Source of the DNA: Candidatus Aquabacterium excrementipullorum
GTDB taxonomy: Bacteria; Pseudomonadota; Gammaproteobacteria; Burkholderiales; Burkholderiaceae_C
Assembly: GCA_019112875.1 (NCBI GenBank)
Contig: DXIO01000082.1
Location: forward strand, 62,001-126,000
Direction of reading: 5' to 3'
DNA length: 64,000 bases
The notes below the pieces were generated by a model. The model searched no databases. It worked only from the letters and a program-made list of their open reading frames with translations, and was not told the origin of the DNA. Made by a program: the position numbers and the translations under genes. Shown one piece after another: positions 30,074 through 39,451 of the stretch; the stretch's first letter is position 1, and the number at the start of each line of letters is the position of its first letter.

Positions 30074-30913
30074 ATGAGCACCTTCGTCGATTTCCAGAAC
30101 GTCTGGCTGGCCTACAACGACGAGCTGCTGGCCAACGGCCAGTTCGCGGTCGAGGACATCAGCCTGAAGATGGCCGAAGGCGAGTTCATCGCCATCGTCG
30201 GCCCGTCGGGCTGTGGCAAATCCACCTTCATGAAGCTGACCACCGGGCTCAAGATGCCGTCCAAGGGGCACATCCTGATCGATGGCAAGCACGTGAACGG
30301 CCCGCTCAAGATCACCGGCATGGCCTTCCAGGCCCCATCGCTGCTGCCTTGGCGCACGGTGGTCAGCAATGTGATGCTGCCCCTGGAGATCGTGGAGCCC
30401 TACCGCTCCACCTTCAAGGCCAAGCGCAAGGAATACGAGGCCAAGGCCCGTGCCCTGCTGCAGAGCGTGGGCCTGGGCGGCTACGAGGACAAGTTCCCGT
30501 GGCAGCTCTCGGGCGGCATGCAGCAGCGCGCCAGCATCTGCCGCGCGCTGATCCACGAGCCCAAGATGCTGCTGCTGGACGAGCCCTTCGGCGCGCTCGA
30601 CGCCTTCACGCGCGAAGAGCTGTGGTGCGCCCTGCGCGACCTGCAGGCCGCGCAGAAGTTCAACGTGATCCTGGTGACGCACGACCTGCGCGAGGCCGTG
30701 TTCCTGGCCGACACCGTGTATGTGATGAGCCGAAGCCCCGGCCGCATCGTGGCCCAGCGCGAGATCGAGCTGCCGCGCCCGCGTGACCTGGAGGTGACCT
30801 ACACCCCCGAGTTCACCGCCATCGTGCACGAACTGCGCGGCCACATCGGCGCGCTGCGCAAGCCGACCAACCTGGCGGCTTCCTCCAACAGCACCACGGA
30901 CATCGCCCAATGA
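30074..30913 (+). CDS. ABC transporter ATP-binding protein, SsuB/TauB-like
   Basis: VGPSGCGKSTFMKL, LSGGMQQRASICRALIHEPKMLLLDEPFGALD. Confidence 0.95.
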   Translation: MSTFVDFQNVWLAYNDELLANGQFAVEDISLKMAEGEFIAIVGPSGCGKSTFMKLTTGLKMPSKGHILIDGKHVNGPLKITGMAFQAPSLLPWRTVVSNVMLPLEIVEPYRSTFKAKRKEYEAKARALLQSVGLGGYEDKFPWQLSGGMQQRASICRALIHEPKMLLLDEPFGALDAFTREELWCALRDLQAAQKFNVILVTHDLREAVFLADTVYVMSRSPGRIVAQREIELPRPRDLEVTYTPEFTAIVHELRGHIGALRKPTNLAASSNSTTDIAQ

Positions 30914-31683
30914 AGCTCAGCCAGAAACAAACCGAACGCTGGTCCCCCTGGGTGCTGCTGCTGGCCGTGCTACTGGTGTGGCAGTTCATTTGCGTGGCCT
31001 TCGACGTGCCGGAGTACCTCTTCCCCAGCCCCAGCCGCATCGCGCACCAGTTCCTGGAGTTCCGCGACGAGATCCTGCGGCACGCCTGGCGCACCTTCTG
31101 GGTGACGATGGTGGGCTTCGGCCTCTCCATCGTGGTGGGCGTGCTGCTGGGCTTCCTGATCGGCAGCTCGCGCGCGGCCTATGCGGCCATCTACCCCTTG
31201 ATGACGGCCTTCAACGCGCTGCCCAAGGCGGCCTTCATCCCCATCCTGGTGGTGTGGCTGGGCATCGGCGTGGGCCCTGCGGTGCTCACGGCCTTTTTGA
31301 TCAGCTTCTTCCCGATCACGGTGAACATCGCCACGGGACTGGCCACGCTGGAGCCCGAGCTGGAGGATGTGCTGCGCGTGCTCGGCGCCAAGCGCTGGGA
31401 TGTGCTGGTCAAGGTCGGACTGCCGCGCTCGATGCCCTACTTCTACGGCTCGCTCAAGGTGGCGATCACGCTGGCCTTCGTCGGCACCACGGTGTCGGAG
31501 ATGACAGCGGCCAACGAGGGCATCGGCTACCTGCTGATCAGCGCCGGCTCGTCGATGCAGATGGCGCTGGCCTTCGCGGGCCTGGTCGTCGTCGGCGCGA
31601 TGGCGATGGTGATGTACGAGCTGTTCTCGGTGGTCGAGAAGCGCACCACGGCGTGGGCGCATCGCGGCAGCCAGGGGCACTGA
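30910..31683 (+). CDS. ABC transporter permease, SsuC/TauC-like
   Basis: BPD-type permease; AFNALPKAAFIPILVVWLGIGVGPAVLTAFLISFFPI; ATGA overlap with the ATPase gene. Confidence 0.92.
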   Translation: MKLSQKQTERWSPWVLLLAVLLVWQFICVAFDVPEYLFPSPSRIAHQFLEFRDEILRHAWRTFWVTMVGFGLSIVVGVLLGFLIGSSRAAYAAIYPLMTAFNALPKAAFIPILVVWLGIGVGPAVLTAFLISFFPITVNIATGLATLEPELEDVLRVLGAKRWDVLVKVGLPRSMPYFYGSLKVAITLAFVGTTVSEMTAANEGIGYLLISAGSSMQMALAFAGLVVVGAMAMVMYELFSVVEKRTTAWAHRGSQGH

Positions 31684-31755
31684 TTGAGTTTGATCAGGAT
31701 CAACAAGCTGGCCCGCAGTTTGCATTGATCTGAAGGCAAGAGTAGAAGCGTTCAC

Positions 31756-31780
31756 CAGTGGCACCTCCCCGGTGCCACTG
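31756..31780. other. strong hairpin CAGTGGCACC-TCCCC-GGTGCCACTG after the first ABC operon
   Basis: Perfect 10-bp stem, 5-nt loop, no following T tract. Confidence 0.5.
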
Positions 31781-31951
31781 ACCGGAAATTGCTCTTGAGA
31801 TGGTTCACCAAAGGTTCTGCCGCCGTGTTGTGCGGCAGGGCCGCCATGTCAAGCATGCACACACCGCCATGAACGCCTTGCCCGGCTTTCAGCCACCGCA
31901 GCCATCTGAGCTGCGCCGCCCACAGCCCGCTACACGGGAGGCCCGTTCGTC

Positions 31952-32548
31952 ATGAAGTGCCTCGTCGTGTTCGCCCACCCGGATCCGCACAGCTTCAACG
32001 CCGCGCTGCATCAGGCGGCCGTGGACACGCTGCGCGCGGCCGGGCACGAGGTGCGCGATCTGGATCTGTACGGGCTGGGCTTCGATCCTGTACTGGGCGC
32101 GGCCGAGAAAGTCACCTACCTCGGTGACACGCAGGTCAACATCGATGCGCTCAACGCGCACGTCGAGCCACTGCAATGGGCCGATGCACTCATTGTGATC
32201 TACCCCACCTGGATGTACGGCCCGCCCGCCATCCTCAAGGGCTGGCTGGACCGCGTGATGCTGCCGGGCGTCGCCTTCCGCCTGGGCGGCCATCCGTTGC
32301 GCCCGATCCGTGGCTGCCTGGACAACATCCGCCACTTCGTCGGCATCACCACCTCGGGTTCGCCATGGTGGTGGCTGCGCGTGATCGGCGATCCGGGCCG
32401 CAGCCTGTTCATGCGCGGCCTGCGCCCCTTGTTCGCGCGCCGCTGCCGTGCGCAGTGGCTGCAGCTGCATTCGATGAACTACGCCACGCGCGCGCAACGC
32501 CACCGTTTCCTGACCAAGGTGCGGGCCCGCCTGGGCGGTCTGCGCTGA
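31952..32548 (+). CDS. NAD(P)H-dependent oxidoreductase, flavodoxin-like fold
   Basis: CLVVFAHPDPHSFNAALHQAAVDTLRAAGHEVRDLDLY...ADALIVIYPTWMYGPPAILKGWLDRVMLPGVAF. Confidence 0.9.
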   Translation: MKCLVVFAHPDPHSFNAALHQAAVDTLRAAGHEVRDLDLYGLGFDPVLGAAEKVTYLGDTQVNIDALNAHVEPLQWADALIVIYPTWMYGPPAILKGWLDRVMLPGVAFRLGGHPLRPIRGCLDNIRHFVGITTSGSPWWWLRVIGDPGRSLFMRGLRPLFARRCRAQWLQLHSMNYATRAQRHRFLTKVRARLGGLR

Positions 32549-32612
32549 GCCTTCCGCATCGACTGAGATACCAACCCACTTCAACCGACTTCACCCCACC
32601 GGAGCCTTGACG

Positions 32613-33629
32613 ATGACCCGACGCCAACCCCTGTCGCTGAGCAAGTTCACAAAGCTGGCACTGTCCACTGCGGCCAGTGCCGCCGTGCTGGCATCGGCCC
32701 TGCCCGCGCAGGCCGCCGACAAGTTCACCTTCCTGACCAACTGGTACGCGCAGGCCGAGCACGGCGGTTTCTACCAGGCGCAGGCCACGGGCCTGTACGG
32801 CAAGGCCGGCCTGGACGTGACGATCAAGATGGGCGGCCCGCAGGTCAACCTGATGCAGCTGCTGGTGGCCGGCCAGGCCGACTGCATCATGGGCTACGAC
32901 GTACAGACCATCAAGGCCTGGGAGCAGGGCATCCCCGCCGTCACCGTGGCCGCGGCCTTCCAGAAGGATCCGGCCGTGATCATCGCGCACCCGCAGGTCA
33001 AGAAATTCGAAGAGCTCAAGGGCAAGACCATCCTGGTGGGCAGCGCAGGCCTGGTCACCTACTGGCCCTGGGTCAAGAGCAAGTATGGCTTCACCGACAG
33101 CCAGGTGCGCCCCTACACCTTCAACATCCAGCCCTTCCTGGCCGACAAGGACATCGCGCAGCAAGGCTACCTGGCCTCCGAGCCCTACAGCATCGAGAAG
33201 GAAGGCAAGCTCAAGCCGAGCGTGTTCCTGCTGTCCGACCTGGGCTGGCCGCCGTACGCCACCACCGTGGTGTGCACGGCCGACACCGTGAAGAACAAGC
33301 CCAAGATCGTGGCCGCCTTCGTGAAGGCCTCGATGGAAGGCTGGAAGAGCTACCTCAGCGCCGACCCCACGCCAGGCAATGCCCTCATCAAGAAGGACAA
33401 CCCCAACATGACGGACGACCTGATCGCCAATGGCATCAGCAAGATGAAGTCCGAGGGCATGGTCTTCGGCGGCGATGCGGCCAAGCTGGGCATCGGCATC
33501 CTGACGGATGAGCGCATGAAGAAGACCTTCGACATGATGGTGGCCAACAAGCTGGTGGATCCCGGCAAGGTCGACCTGAAGAAGACCTACACCACCCAGT
33601 TCGTCAAGGACCTCAAGGTTCTGCCATGA
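32613..33629 (+). CDS. ABC transporter substrate-binding protein, NMT1-like (second system)
   Basis: Signal peptide; ADKFTFLTNWYAQAEHGGFYQAQATGLYGKAGLDVTIKMGGPQVN. Confidence 0.9.
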   Translation: MTRRQPLSLSKFTKLALSTAASAAVLASALPAQAADKFTFLTNWYAQAEHGGFYQAQATGLYGKAGLDVTIKMGGPQVNLMQLLVAGQADCIMGYDVQTIKAWEQGIPAVTVAAAFQKDPAVIIAHPQVKKFEELKGKTILVGSAGLVTYWPWVKSKYGFTDSQVRPYTFNIQPFLADKDIAQQGYLASEPYSIEKEGKLKPSVFLLSDLGWPPYATTVVCTADTVKNKPKIVAAFVKASMEGWKSYLSADPTPGNALIKKDNPNMTDDLIANGISKMKSEGMVFGGDAAKLGIGILTDERMKKTFDMMVANKLVDPGKVDLKKTYTTQFVKDLKVLP

Positions 33630-34561
33630 GCCTGCCCATCATCGACCTGCGCCAAACCGAAGGCCTGGCGGGGCGCATCGACCAGGCCTGCCGCGACCGC
33701 GGGTTCTTCTACCTCGTGGGCCACGGCATGGACTCTGCCCTGCGCGCGGCTGCCTTCGATGCGGCACAGCGCTTCTTCGCGCTGAGCGAGCCTGACAAGG
33801 CCCGCTGGCACATCGAGCGCAGCGGCATCCACCGGGGCTTCGACCCCATCGGGTGGCAGGCGCTGGAGCCCGGCCAGCCGGGGGATCTGAAGGAGAGCTT
33901 CTATCTCGGCGTGGACCGGGATGAGGACGATCCGCTGGTGAAGGCCGGCACGCCCAACCAGGGCCCCAATCAGTGGCCCGATGAGGCCCTGGTGCCGGGC
34001 TTCAAACAGGCTGTGCAGGCCTATGAGCAGGCGCTCAATGCGCTGTCGCACAGGCTGCTTTCACTGATGGCGGCAGGCCTGGGCTTGCCGCCCGACCACT
34101 TCGAGCGCTACCTGCTCGATCCGATGCCCGTGCTGCGCCTGCTGCACTACCCAGAGCAGCCGCCCTCGGAGGCACTGCTGCCCGGCCAGCTCGGCTGCGG
34201 CGCCCACACCGACTGGGGCAGCGTGACCCTGCTGGCACAGGACGACGCCGGCGGCCTGCAGGTGCAGGCGGCCGATGGCAGCTGGTTCGATGCGCCACCG
34301 GTGAAAGGCAGCTTCGTGGTCAACCTCGGCGACATGATGGCCCGCTGGACCAACGATCGCTACCGCTCCACGCCGCACCGCGTCTTCAACCCGCAGGGGC
34401 GCGAGCGCTATTCCATCGCCTACTTCTTCGACATCGACTACCACGCCGAGGTCAGCGCCCTGCCCGGCTGCTTCAGCGATGCCAACCCACCCCGCTACCC
34501 GCCCACCACGGCAGGCCAGCACATCATCGAGATGTATGAACGCACCCGTGCCAGCCATTGA
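33626..34561 (+). CDS. isopenicillin N synthase family 2-oxoglutarate/Fe(II) oxygenase
   Basis: CRDRGFFYLVGHGMD, GCGAHTDWGSVTLLAQDDAGGLQVQ, NLGDMMARWTNDRYRSTPHRVFNPQGRERYSIAYFFDIDY (HxD...H, RxS). ATGA overlap with the SBP gene. Confidence 0.9.
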   Translation: MSLPIIDLRQTEGLAGRIDQACRDRGFFYLVGHGMDSALRAAAFDAAQRFFALSEPDKARWHIERSGIHRGFDPIGWQALEPGQPGDLKESFYLGVDRDEDDPLVKAGTPNQGPNQWPDEALVPGFKQAVQAYEQALNALSHRLLSLMAAGLGLPPDHFERYLLDPMPVLRLLHYPEQPPSEALLPGQLGCGAHTDWGSVTLLAQDDAGGLQVQAADGSWFDAPPVKGSFVVNLGDMMARWTNDRYRSTPHRVFNPQGRERYSIAYFFDIDYHAEVSALPGCFSDANPPRYPPTTAGQHIIEMYERTRASH

Positions 34562-35306
34562 AGTCCTGTCGGCCGAACAGGTCTACCCCAACGGCACCCG
34601 CGCGCTGACGCCGGTGTCGCTGGCGATCCAGCCCGGCGAGTTCGTGACGCTGCTGGGGCCTTCGGGCTGCGGCAAGAGCACGCTGCTCAAGATGGTCGCC
34701 GGCCTGCTGGCGCCCAGCGATGGCCGCATCCTGCTCTCGCGCAAGCCCGTGCAAGATGCGAACGCCGAGCACCAACTCTCGTTCGTCTTCCAGGAAGCGA
34801 CGCTGATGCCCTGGTCCACCGTGGAAGCCAATGTGCGCCTGCCGCTGGACCTGGCCGGCGTGTCCAAGGCCGAGGCCGCGCCGCGCGTGGCCCAGGCACT
34901 GGAGATGGTTGGTCTGGGCGCCTTCGGCCAGCACCGCCCGCGTGAGCTGTCGGGCGGCATGCAGATGCGCGTGTCGATCGCGCGCGGCCTGGTCACGCAA
35001 CCCAAGCTGCTGCTGATGGACGAGCCCTTCGGCGCGCTCGACGAGTTCACCCGCAACAAGCTGGACACCGACCTGCTGGACCTGTGGCGCCGCCAGGGCC
35101 TCACGGTGGTGTTCGTGACGCACAGCATCAGCGAGGCCGTGTTCCTGTCCACCCGCGTGATCGTGATGGCCGCTCGCCCCGGCCGCGTGGTGGAGGACAT
35201 CGCCATCGACGCCAGCATCCCGCGCAACGACGATTTCCGCACCAGCCCGCGCTTCAACGAGCTGGTGCGCCATCTGCAGCACAGCCTGTCGGAGGCCCAC
35301 GCATGA
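34536..35306 (+). CDS. ABC transporter ATP-binding protein (second system)
   Basis: LGPSGCGKSTLLKMVAG, LSGGMQMRVSIARGLVTQPKLLLMDEPFGALDE. Starts inside the 3' end of the oxygenase gene. Confidence 0.93.
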   Translation: MNAPVPAIEVLSAEQVYPNGTRALTPVSLAIQPGEFVTLLGPSGCGKSTLLKMVAGLLAPSDGRILLSRKPVQDANAEHQLSFVFQEATLMPWSTVEANVRLPLDLAGVSKAEAAPRVAQALEMVGLGAFGQHRPRELSGGMQMRVSIARGLVTQPKLLLMDEPFGALDEFTRNKLDTDLLDLWRRQGLTVVFVTHSISEAVFLSTRVIVMAARPGRVVEDIAIDASIPRNDDFRTSPRFNELVRHLQHSLSEAHA

Positions 35307-36100
35307 GCCGCCCGTTGATCCAGAACGAACGCGCCCGCCAGTGGCTGCTGCCGCTGATCGTGGCCGCGCTGCTGCTGGGCCTGTGGCAAGGCTGGACGGT
35401 CGTCGCCGACGTGCCCGCCTACCTCGTGCCCTCGCCATGGGCCATCGCCAAGACACTGATCGCCGACTGGGTGCTGCTCAGCGGCTCACTGTGGGTCACC
35501 GTGAAGATCACTGTGCTGGCCTTCCTGGTGTCGGTGATGCTGGGCTCGCTGGTGGCTTTCGCCTTCGTGCAGAGCCGCTGGATCGAATCGGCCTTCTTTC
35601 CGTATGCCGTGCTGCTGCAGGTGACACCGGTGGTGGCCATCGCCCCGCTGATCATCATCTGGGTGAAGGACCCGACCGCGTCGCTGGTGGTCTGCGCCAC
35701 GCTGGTCGCGCTGTTTCCCATCATCAGCAACACCACCGTGGGCCTGCGCAGCGTGAACCCCGGCCTGGCAGCCTACTTCAAGCTGCAGCGCGCTAGCCGT
35801 TGGCAGACCCTGGTGCGCCTGCGCATACCCTCGGCCCTGCCCTATTTCTTCGCGGGCCTGCGCATCTCCGGCGGCCTGGCGCTGATCGGTGCCGTGGTGG
35901 CCGAGTTCGTGGCCGGCACCGGCGGCACAGGCACGGGCCTGGCTTACCAGATCCTGCAATCGGGCTACCAGCTCAACATCCCGCGCCTGTTCGCGGCCCT
36001 GGTGCTGATCTCGCTGACCGGCGTGGCCGTGTTCGCCGTGCTGTCGGCCATCTCGCGCTGGGCGCTGGGCGGCTGGCACGAGAGCGAGATGAACCGCTGA
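35303..36100 (+). CDS. ABC transporter permease (second system)
   Basis: MSRPLIQNERARQWLLPLIVAALLLGLWQGWTV; BPD permease; ATGA overlap with the ATPase gene. Confidence 0.92.
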   Translation: MSRPLIQNERARQWLLPLIVAALLLGLWQGWTVVADVPAYLVPSPWAIAKTLIADWVLLSGSLWVTVKITVLAFLVSVMLGSLVAFAFVQSRWIESAFFPYAVLLQVTPVVAIAPLIIIWVKDPTASLVVCATLVALFPIISNTTVGLRSVNPGLAAYFKLQRASRWQTLVRLRIPSALPYFFAGLRISGGLALIGAVVAEFVAGTGGTGTGLAYQILQSGYQLNIPRLFAALVLISLTGVAVFAVLSAISRWALGGWHESEMNR

Positions 36101-36107
36101 CCGAACC

Positions 36108-37523
36108 TTGATGCCATTCGACATGACGACGCCCTCCTCCATCCTGATCCGCAACGCCCGCGCCATCCTCACCGGCCTGCCGGGCGATGCGATGCGCCAC
36201 GACGTGACCACGCATGGCGCCGACATCCGCGTGCGCGGCGACGTGATCGAGGCCATCGGCACCTTGACGCCCCAACCCGATGAGCGCGTGATCGACGCCG
36301 AAGGCTGCGTTGTCATGCCCGGCTGGGTCAACACCCACCACCACCTGTTCCAGAGCCTGCTCAAGGGCATCCCGGCCGGCATCAACGAAGGATTGATGGG
36401 CTGGCTCAGCGCCGTGCCCGTGTCCTACCGCCGCCACTTCGACCACGACGAGGTGATGCGCATCGCCGCGCGCCTCGGCATGGTCGAGCTGCTGCTGTCG
36501 GGCTGCACCACCGTGGCCGACCACCAGTACCACTACTACCCGGGCATGCCCTTCGATGCCTCCGCCGCCGTGTTCGACGAGGCCGAAGCGCTGGGCCTGC
36601 GCTTCGTGCTGTGCCGGGGCGGGCAGACCATCGTGCGCGCCATCGACGTGAACCCGCCGCCCCAGGTGCGTCCCGAAACGCTGGAGCAGTTCTTCACCGC
36701 CGTGGAGCGCGATGTGCACCGCTACCACCAGCGCGGCCCGCGCCCGATTCGCCAGGTGGTCAGCGCGCCCACCACGCCCACGTGGTCCGTGCCGGTGGAT
36801 CACCTCAAGCCCATGGCGCAGGAGGCCCGCCGCCTGGGCATCCGCCTGCACAGCCACTTGAGCGAGACGGTGGAGTACGTCACCTACTGCCGCGAAGTGC
36901 ACGGCTGCTCGCCGGTCGAGTTCGTCGGCAAGCACGGCTGGCTGGGCGAAGACGTCTGGTATGCCCACCTGGTGCACCTGACACCCGAGGAGATCCAGAC
37001 CCTGGCCGAGACCGGCACCGGCATGGCCCACTGCCCGCAGAGCAATGGTCGACTGGGCTCGGGCGTGGCACCCGCACCTGAACTGATGCGCGCCGGTGGC
37101 CGCGTCTCTTTGGCCGTGGACGGCGCCGCATCGAACGAAGCCGCCGACATGTTCCACGAAGCGCACACTGCGTGGATGGTGCACCGCGCCGTCAAGGGCC
37201 CTGGCGCACTGGGCACCGATGAGGTCGTCCGCATGGGCACGGCTGGCGGAGCGCAGGTGCTGGGCCTGGATGGCGTCGGCACGCTGGCTCCTGGCCAGGC
37301 CGCCGATCTGATCGTGCTGCCGCTCAACGAGCCGCGCCAATGGGGCCTGCACGACCCGGCCGTGGCGCCCGTGGCCTGCGGTGCCGCAAGGCCCAGCCAC
37401 GTGCTGTGCGCCGGCCGACTGGTCGTGGATAGCGGCGTCATCCCCGGCCTGGACCTTGACAAACTCCATGCCCAGGCCGACGAGGCCGTCCAACACATGC
37501 GGCAAGCTGTCTCAAAACCCTGA
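36108..37523 (+). CDS. 8-oxoguanine deaminase-like amidohydrolase (second paralogue)
   Basis: VMPGWVNTHHHLFQSLLKGIPAGINEGLMGWLSAVP, LHSHLSETVEYV, AVDGAASNEAADMFHEAH. Confidence 0.85.
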   Translation: MMPFDMTTPSSILIRNARAILTGLPGDAMRHDVTTHGADIRVRGDVIEAIGTLTPQPDERVIDAEGCVVMPGWVNTHHHLFQSLLKGIPAGINEGLMGWLSAVPVSYRRHFDHDEVMRIAARLGMVELLLSGCTTVADHQYHYYPGMPFDASAAVFDEAEALGLRFVLCRGGQTIVRAIDVNPPPQVRPETLEQFFTAVERDVHRYHQRGPRPIRQVVSAPTTPTWSVPVDHLKPMAQEARRLGIRLHSHLSETVEYVTYCREVHGCSPVEFVGKHGWLGEDVWYAHLVHLTPEEIQTLAETGTGMAHCPQSNGRLGSGVAPAPELMRAGGRVSLAVDGAASNEAADMFHEAHTAWMVHRAVKGPGALGTDEVVRMGTAGGAQVLGLDGVGTLAPGQAADLIVLPLNEPRQWGLHDPAVAPVACGAARPSHVLCAGRLVVDSGVIPGLDLDKLHAQADEAVQHMRQAVSKP

Positions 37524-37656
37524 TGCACGCATGCCATCAGCCCCTTACACATCTATCGGCACGGGCCGACTAGCGCGCCCCGGCGATGAGGCGCACAGTC
37601 GAACCCATGGATACAGCATCCATGTCTTCCCACCCGATGACAAAAGGAGCAAGATC

Positions 37657-37839
37657 ATGAACAAGGACCAAGTGAAGGGCCGCGCCCACCAAGCCGTCGG
37701 CAAGGCCAAGGAAGTCGCCGGCGATGCCACCGACAATTCCAAGCTGCAAGCCAAGGGCGTTGCCCAGCAAGCCAAGGGCAAGGCTCAGGCCAACTACGGT
37801 GACGCGAAAAACGCCGTCGCCAAGAAGATCGACCGTTGA
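37657..37839 (+). CDS. CsbD family stress protein
   Basis: MNKDQVKGRAHQAVGKAKEVAGDATDNSKLQAKGVAQQAKGKAQANYGDAK. Confidence 0.92.
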   Translation: MNKDQVKGRAHQAVGKAKEVAGDATDNSKLQAKGVAQQAKGKAQANYGDAKNAVAKKIDR

Positions 37840-38105
37840 GTTCAACCGTTGACGGAGCGAGGGCAATGCGAGAACACCTGAGCACGTTTGGCGTTTTCGC
37901 CGCCCCGCCCAACCCGCCGGATGCGCCGCCGCACCATCGACCGGTGCCCGGCACGCCTCCCATGACGGATCCGGAAGATACCCCGACTCCTCTCCACAGA
38001 CCCTCCGACGGAGAGCCGGTGCAGGAGCCGGTCGAGCCGGACACCCTCTGAGGTGTGACGTTCGCGACGCGCCCCGCAGGCCACCGCCCTACAGCGGTGA
38101 CCTTC

Positions 38106-38149
38106 AGGCCCGCCGAGGAACTGCTTGCGAGCAGCACCCCGGCGGGCCT
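38106..38149. other. nested hairpin (10-bp outer arms AGGCCCGCCG/CGGCGGGCCT, inner CTGCT-TGCG-AGCAG)
   Basis: Both stems read directly; lies just downstream of the mscL stop on the minus strand. Confidence 0.45.
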
Positions 38150-38180
38150 CCTCACGCCTGAAGCTTTTCAACGCCGCACA

Positions 38181-38732
38181 TCAGGCTGCTTGCTTGTCCC
38201 TGGCCGTGCCCTCGCCCGGCGGCGGCGGTGCCGGATTGTCGGGCTCATCAGGCACCGTCAGATGCGACGTACAGTTGGGACAACGACAAGCCTTGATCGG
38301 GATGATGCTGCGGCAATACGGGCACTTCTTTTCCGTCGGCTCGCCTGGTGGCGGCGGTGGTTCCTGGAAGTGCGCGTCCATTTGCGCTTCGGCACGGCTC
38401 ATCAGCCGGCTGACCACGAACATCGCCAGTCCCACCAGCAGGAAGGCCAGCATTGCATTGATGAACATGCCGTAGTTCAAGGTCACCGCACCAGCCGCCT
38501 TGGCCTGGGCCAGCGTCAAATAGGGCCCGCCCACGGTCGGGCCTTCCCGCAGCACCACGAAGAAGTCCTTGAAATCCGTGCGACCCATCAGCAGGCCCAC
38601 GGGCGGCATGATGATGTCGTCCACCAGGCTGCGCGCGATGGTCGTGAAGGCCGCGCCCACGGTGAAACCCACGGCCAGGTCCACCAGGTTGCCGCGCGTC
38701 ACGAACTTGCGAAAGTCTCTCCAGAAATGCAT
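38181..38732 (-). CDS. mscL: large-conductance mechanosensitive channel with C-terminal zinc-ribbon-like CPYC..CPNC extension
   Basis: MHFWRDFRKFVTRGNLVDLAVGFTVGAAFTTIARSLVDDIIMPPVGLLMG; C-terminus KKCPYCRSIIPIKACRCPNCTSHL. ATG at 38732 preferred. Confidence 0.92.
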   Translation of the reverse strand: MHFWRDFRKFVTRGNLVDLAVGFTVGAAFTTIARSLVDDIIMPPVGLLMGRTDFKDFFVVLREGPTVGGPYLTLAQAKAAGAVTLNYGMFINAMLAFLLVGLAMFVVSRLMSRAEAQMDAHFQEPPPPPGEPTEKKCPYCRSIIPIKACRCPNCTSHLTVPDEPDNPAPPPPGEGTARDKQAA

Positions 38733-38863
38733 GGCGATGTCGTCAAGAGAATGATCCTCGCATTGCACCGTCTTTGCGCTGATGTCGCTGTCGGCCTGGG
38801 CCGATGCACGATGTAGGCATCGGCCGGCACCCGTTTCCTTCTCTCTCAACAGCAGTAAGCACC

Positions 38864-39364
38864 ATGAGCATCCACGCCCCCCTGCCCCCCCTGAGCCAGG
38901 CTCAGATCGTCAAGCACCTGCACCGCGCCAACGAGGTCGCGCGCCGCGCCATGGGCCTGGGCAAGCATCCCTTTGGTGCCATCCTGGTGGGGCCCGATGG
39001 CGAGACCGTGCTGGCCGAGCAAGGCAACGTCGATACCGTGAACCACGCCGAATCTGTGCTGGCCCGCACCGCCGCACTGAACTTCAGCCCCGAGGTGCTG
39101 TGGCAATGCACGCTCGTGACCACGGCCGAGCCCTGCGTGATGTGTGCTGGCACGCAGTACTGGGCCAACATCGGCCGCGTGGTCTACGGCATGACCGAGC
39201 ACCGCCTGCTGGAACTCACAGGCAACGCCGAAGAGAACCCCACGATGAGCCTGCCCTGCCGCGAGGTGTTCGCGCGCGGCCAGAAACCCATCGAGGTGAT
39301 CGGCCCGGTGCCTGAAGTGGAAGATGCCATGGCCGCCCTGCACAAGGGCTTCTGGCAATCCTGA
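38864..39364 (+). CDS. nucleoside/guanine deaminase, cytidine-deaminase fold
   Basis: NHAESVLAR and TTAEPCVMCAGTQYWANIGRVVYGMTEHRL (HAE...PCxxC). Confidence 0.88.
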   Translation: MSIHAPLPPLSQAQIVKHLHRANEVARRAMGLGKHPFGAILVGPDGETVLAEQGNVDTVNHAESVLARTAALNFSPEVLWQCTLVTTAEPCVMCAGTQYWANIGRVVYGMTEHRLLELTGNAEENPTMSLPCREVFARGQKPIEVIGPVPEVEDAMAALHKGFWQS

Positions 39365-39451
39365 ACATTCAATGGCGGCCGTGCAGTCCTGATTCCTCAT
39401 TGGGAATCCCCTGCCTGCACGTGGCGCAAGGCGCGCGGCACAATCGTTCGC

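Noticed and set aside
37866-38051. short proline-rich ORF after csbD (MREHLSTFGVFAAPPNPPDAPP...)
   Set aside because: Low complexity, no recognisable family and no other coding evidence; not listed as a CDS.
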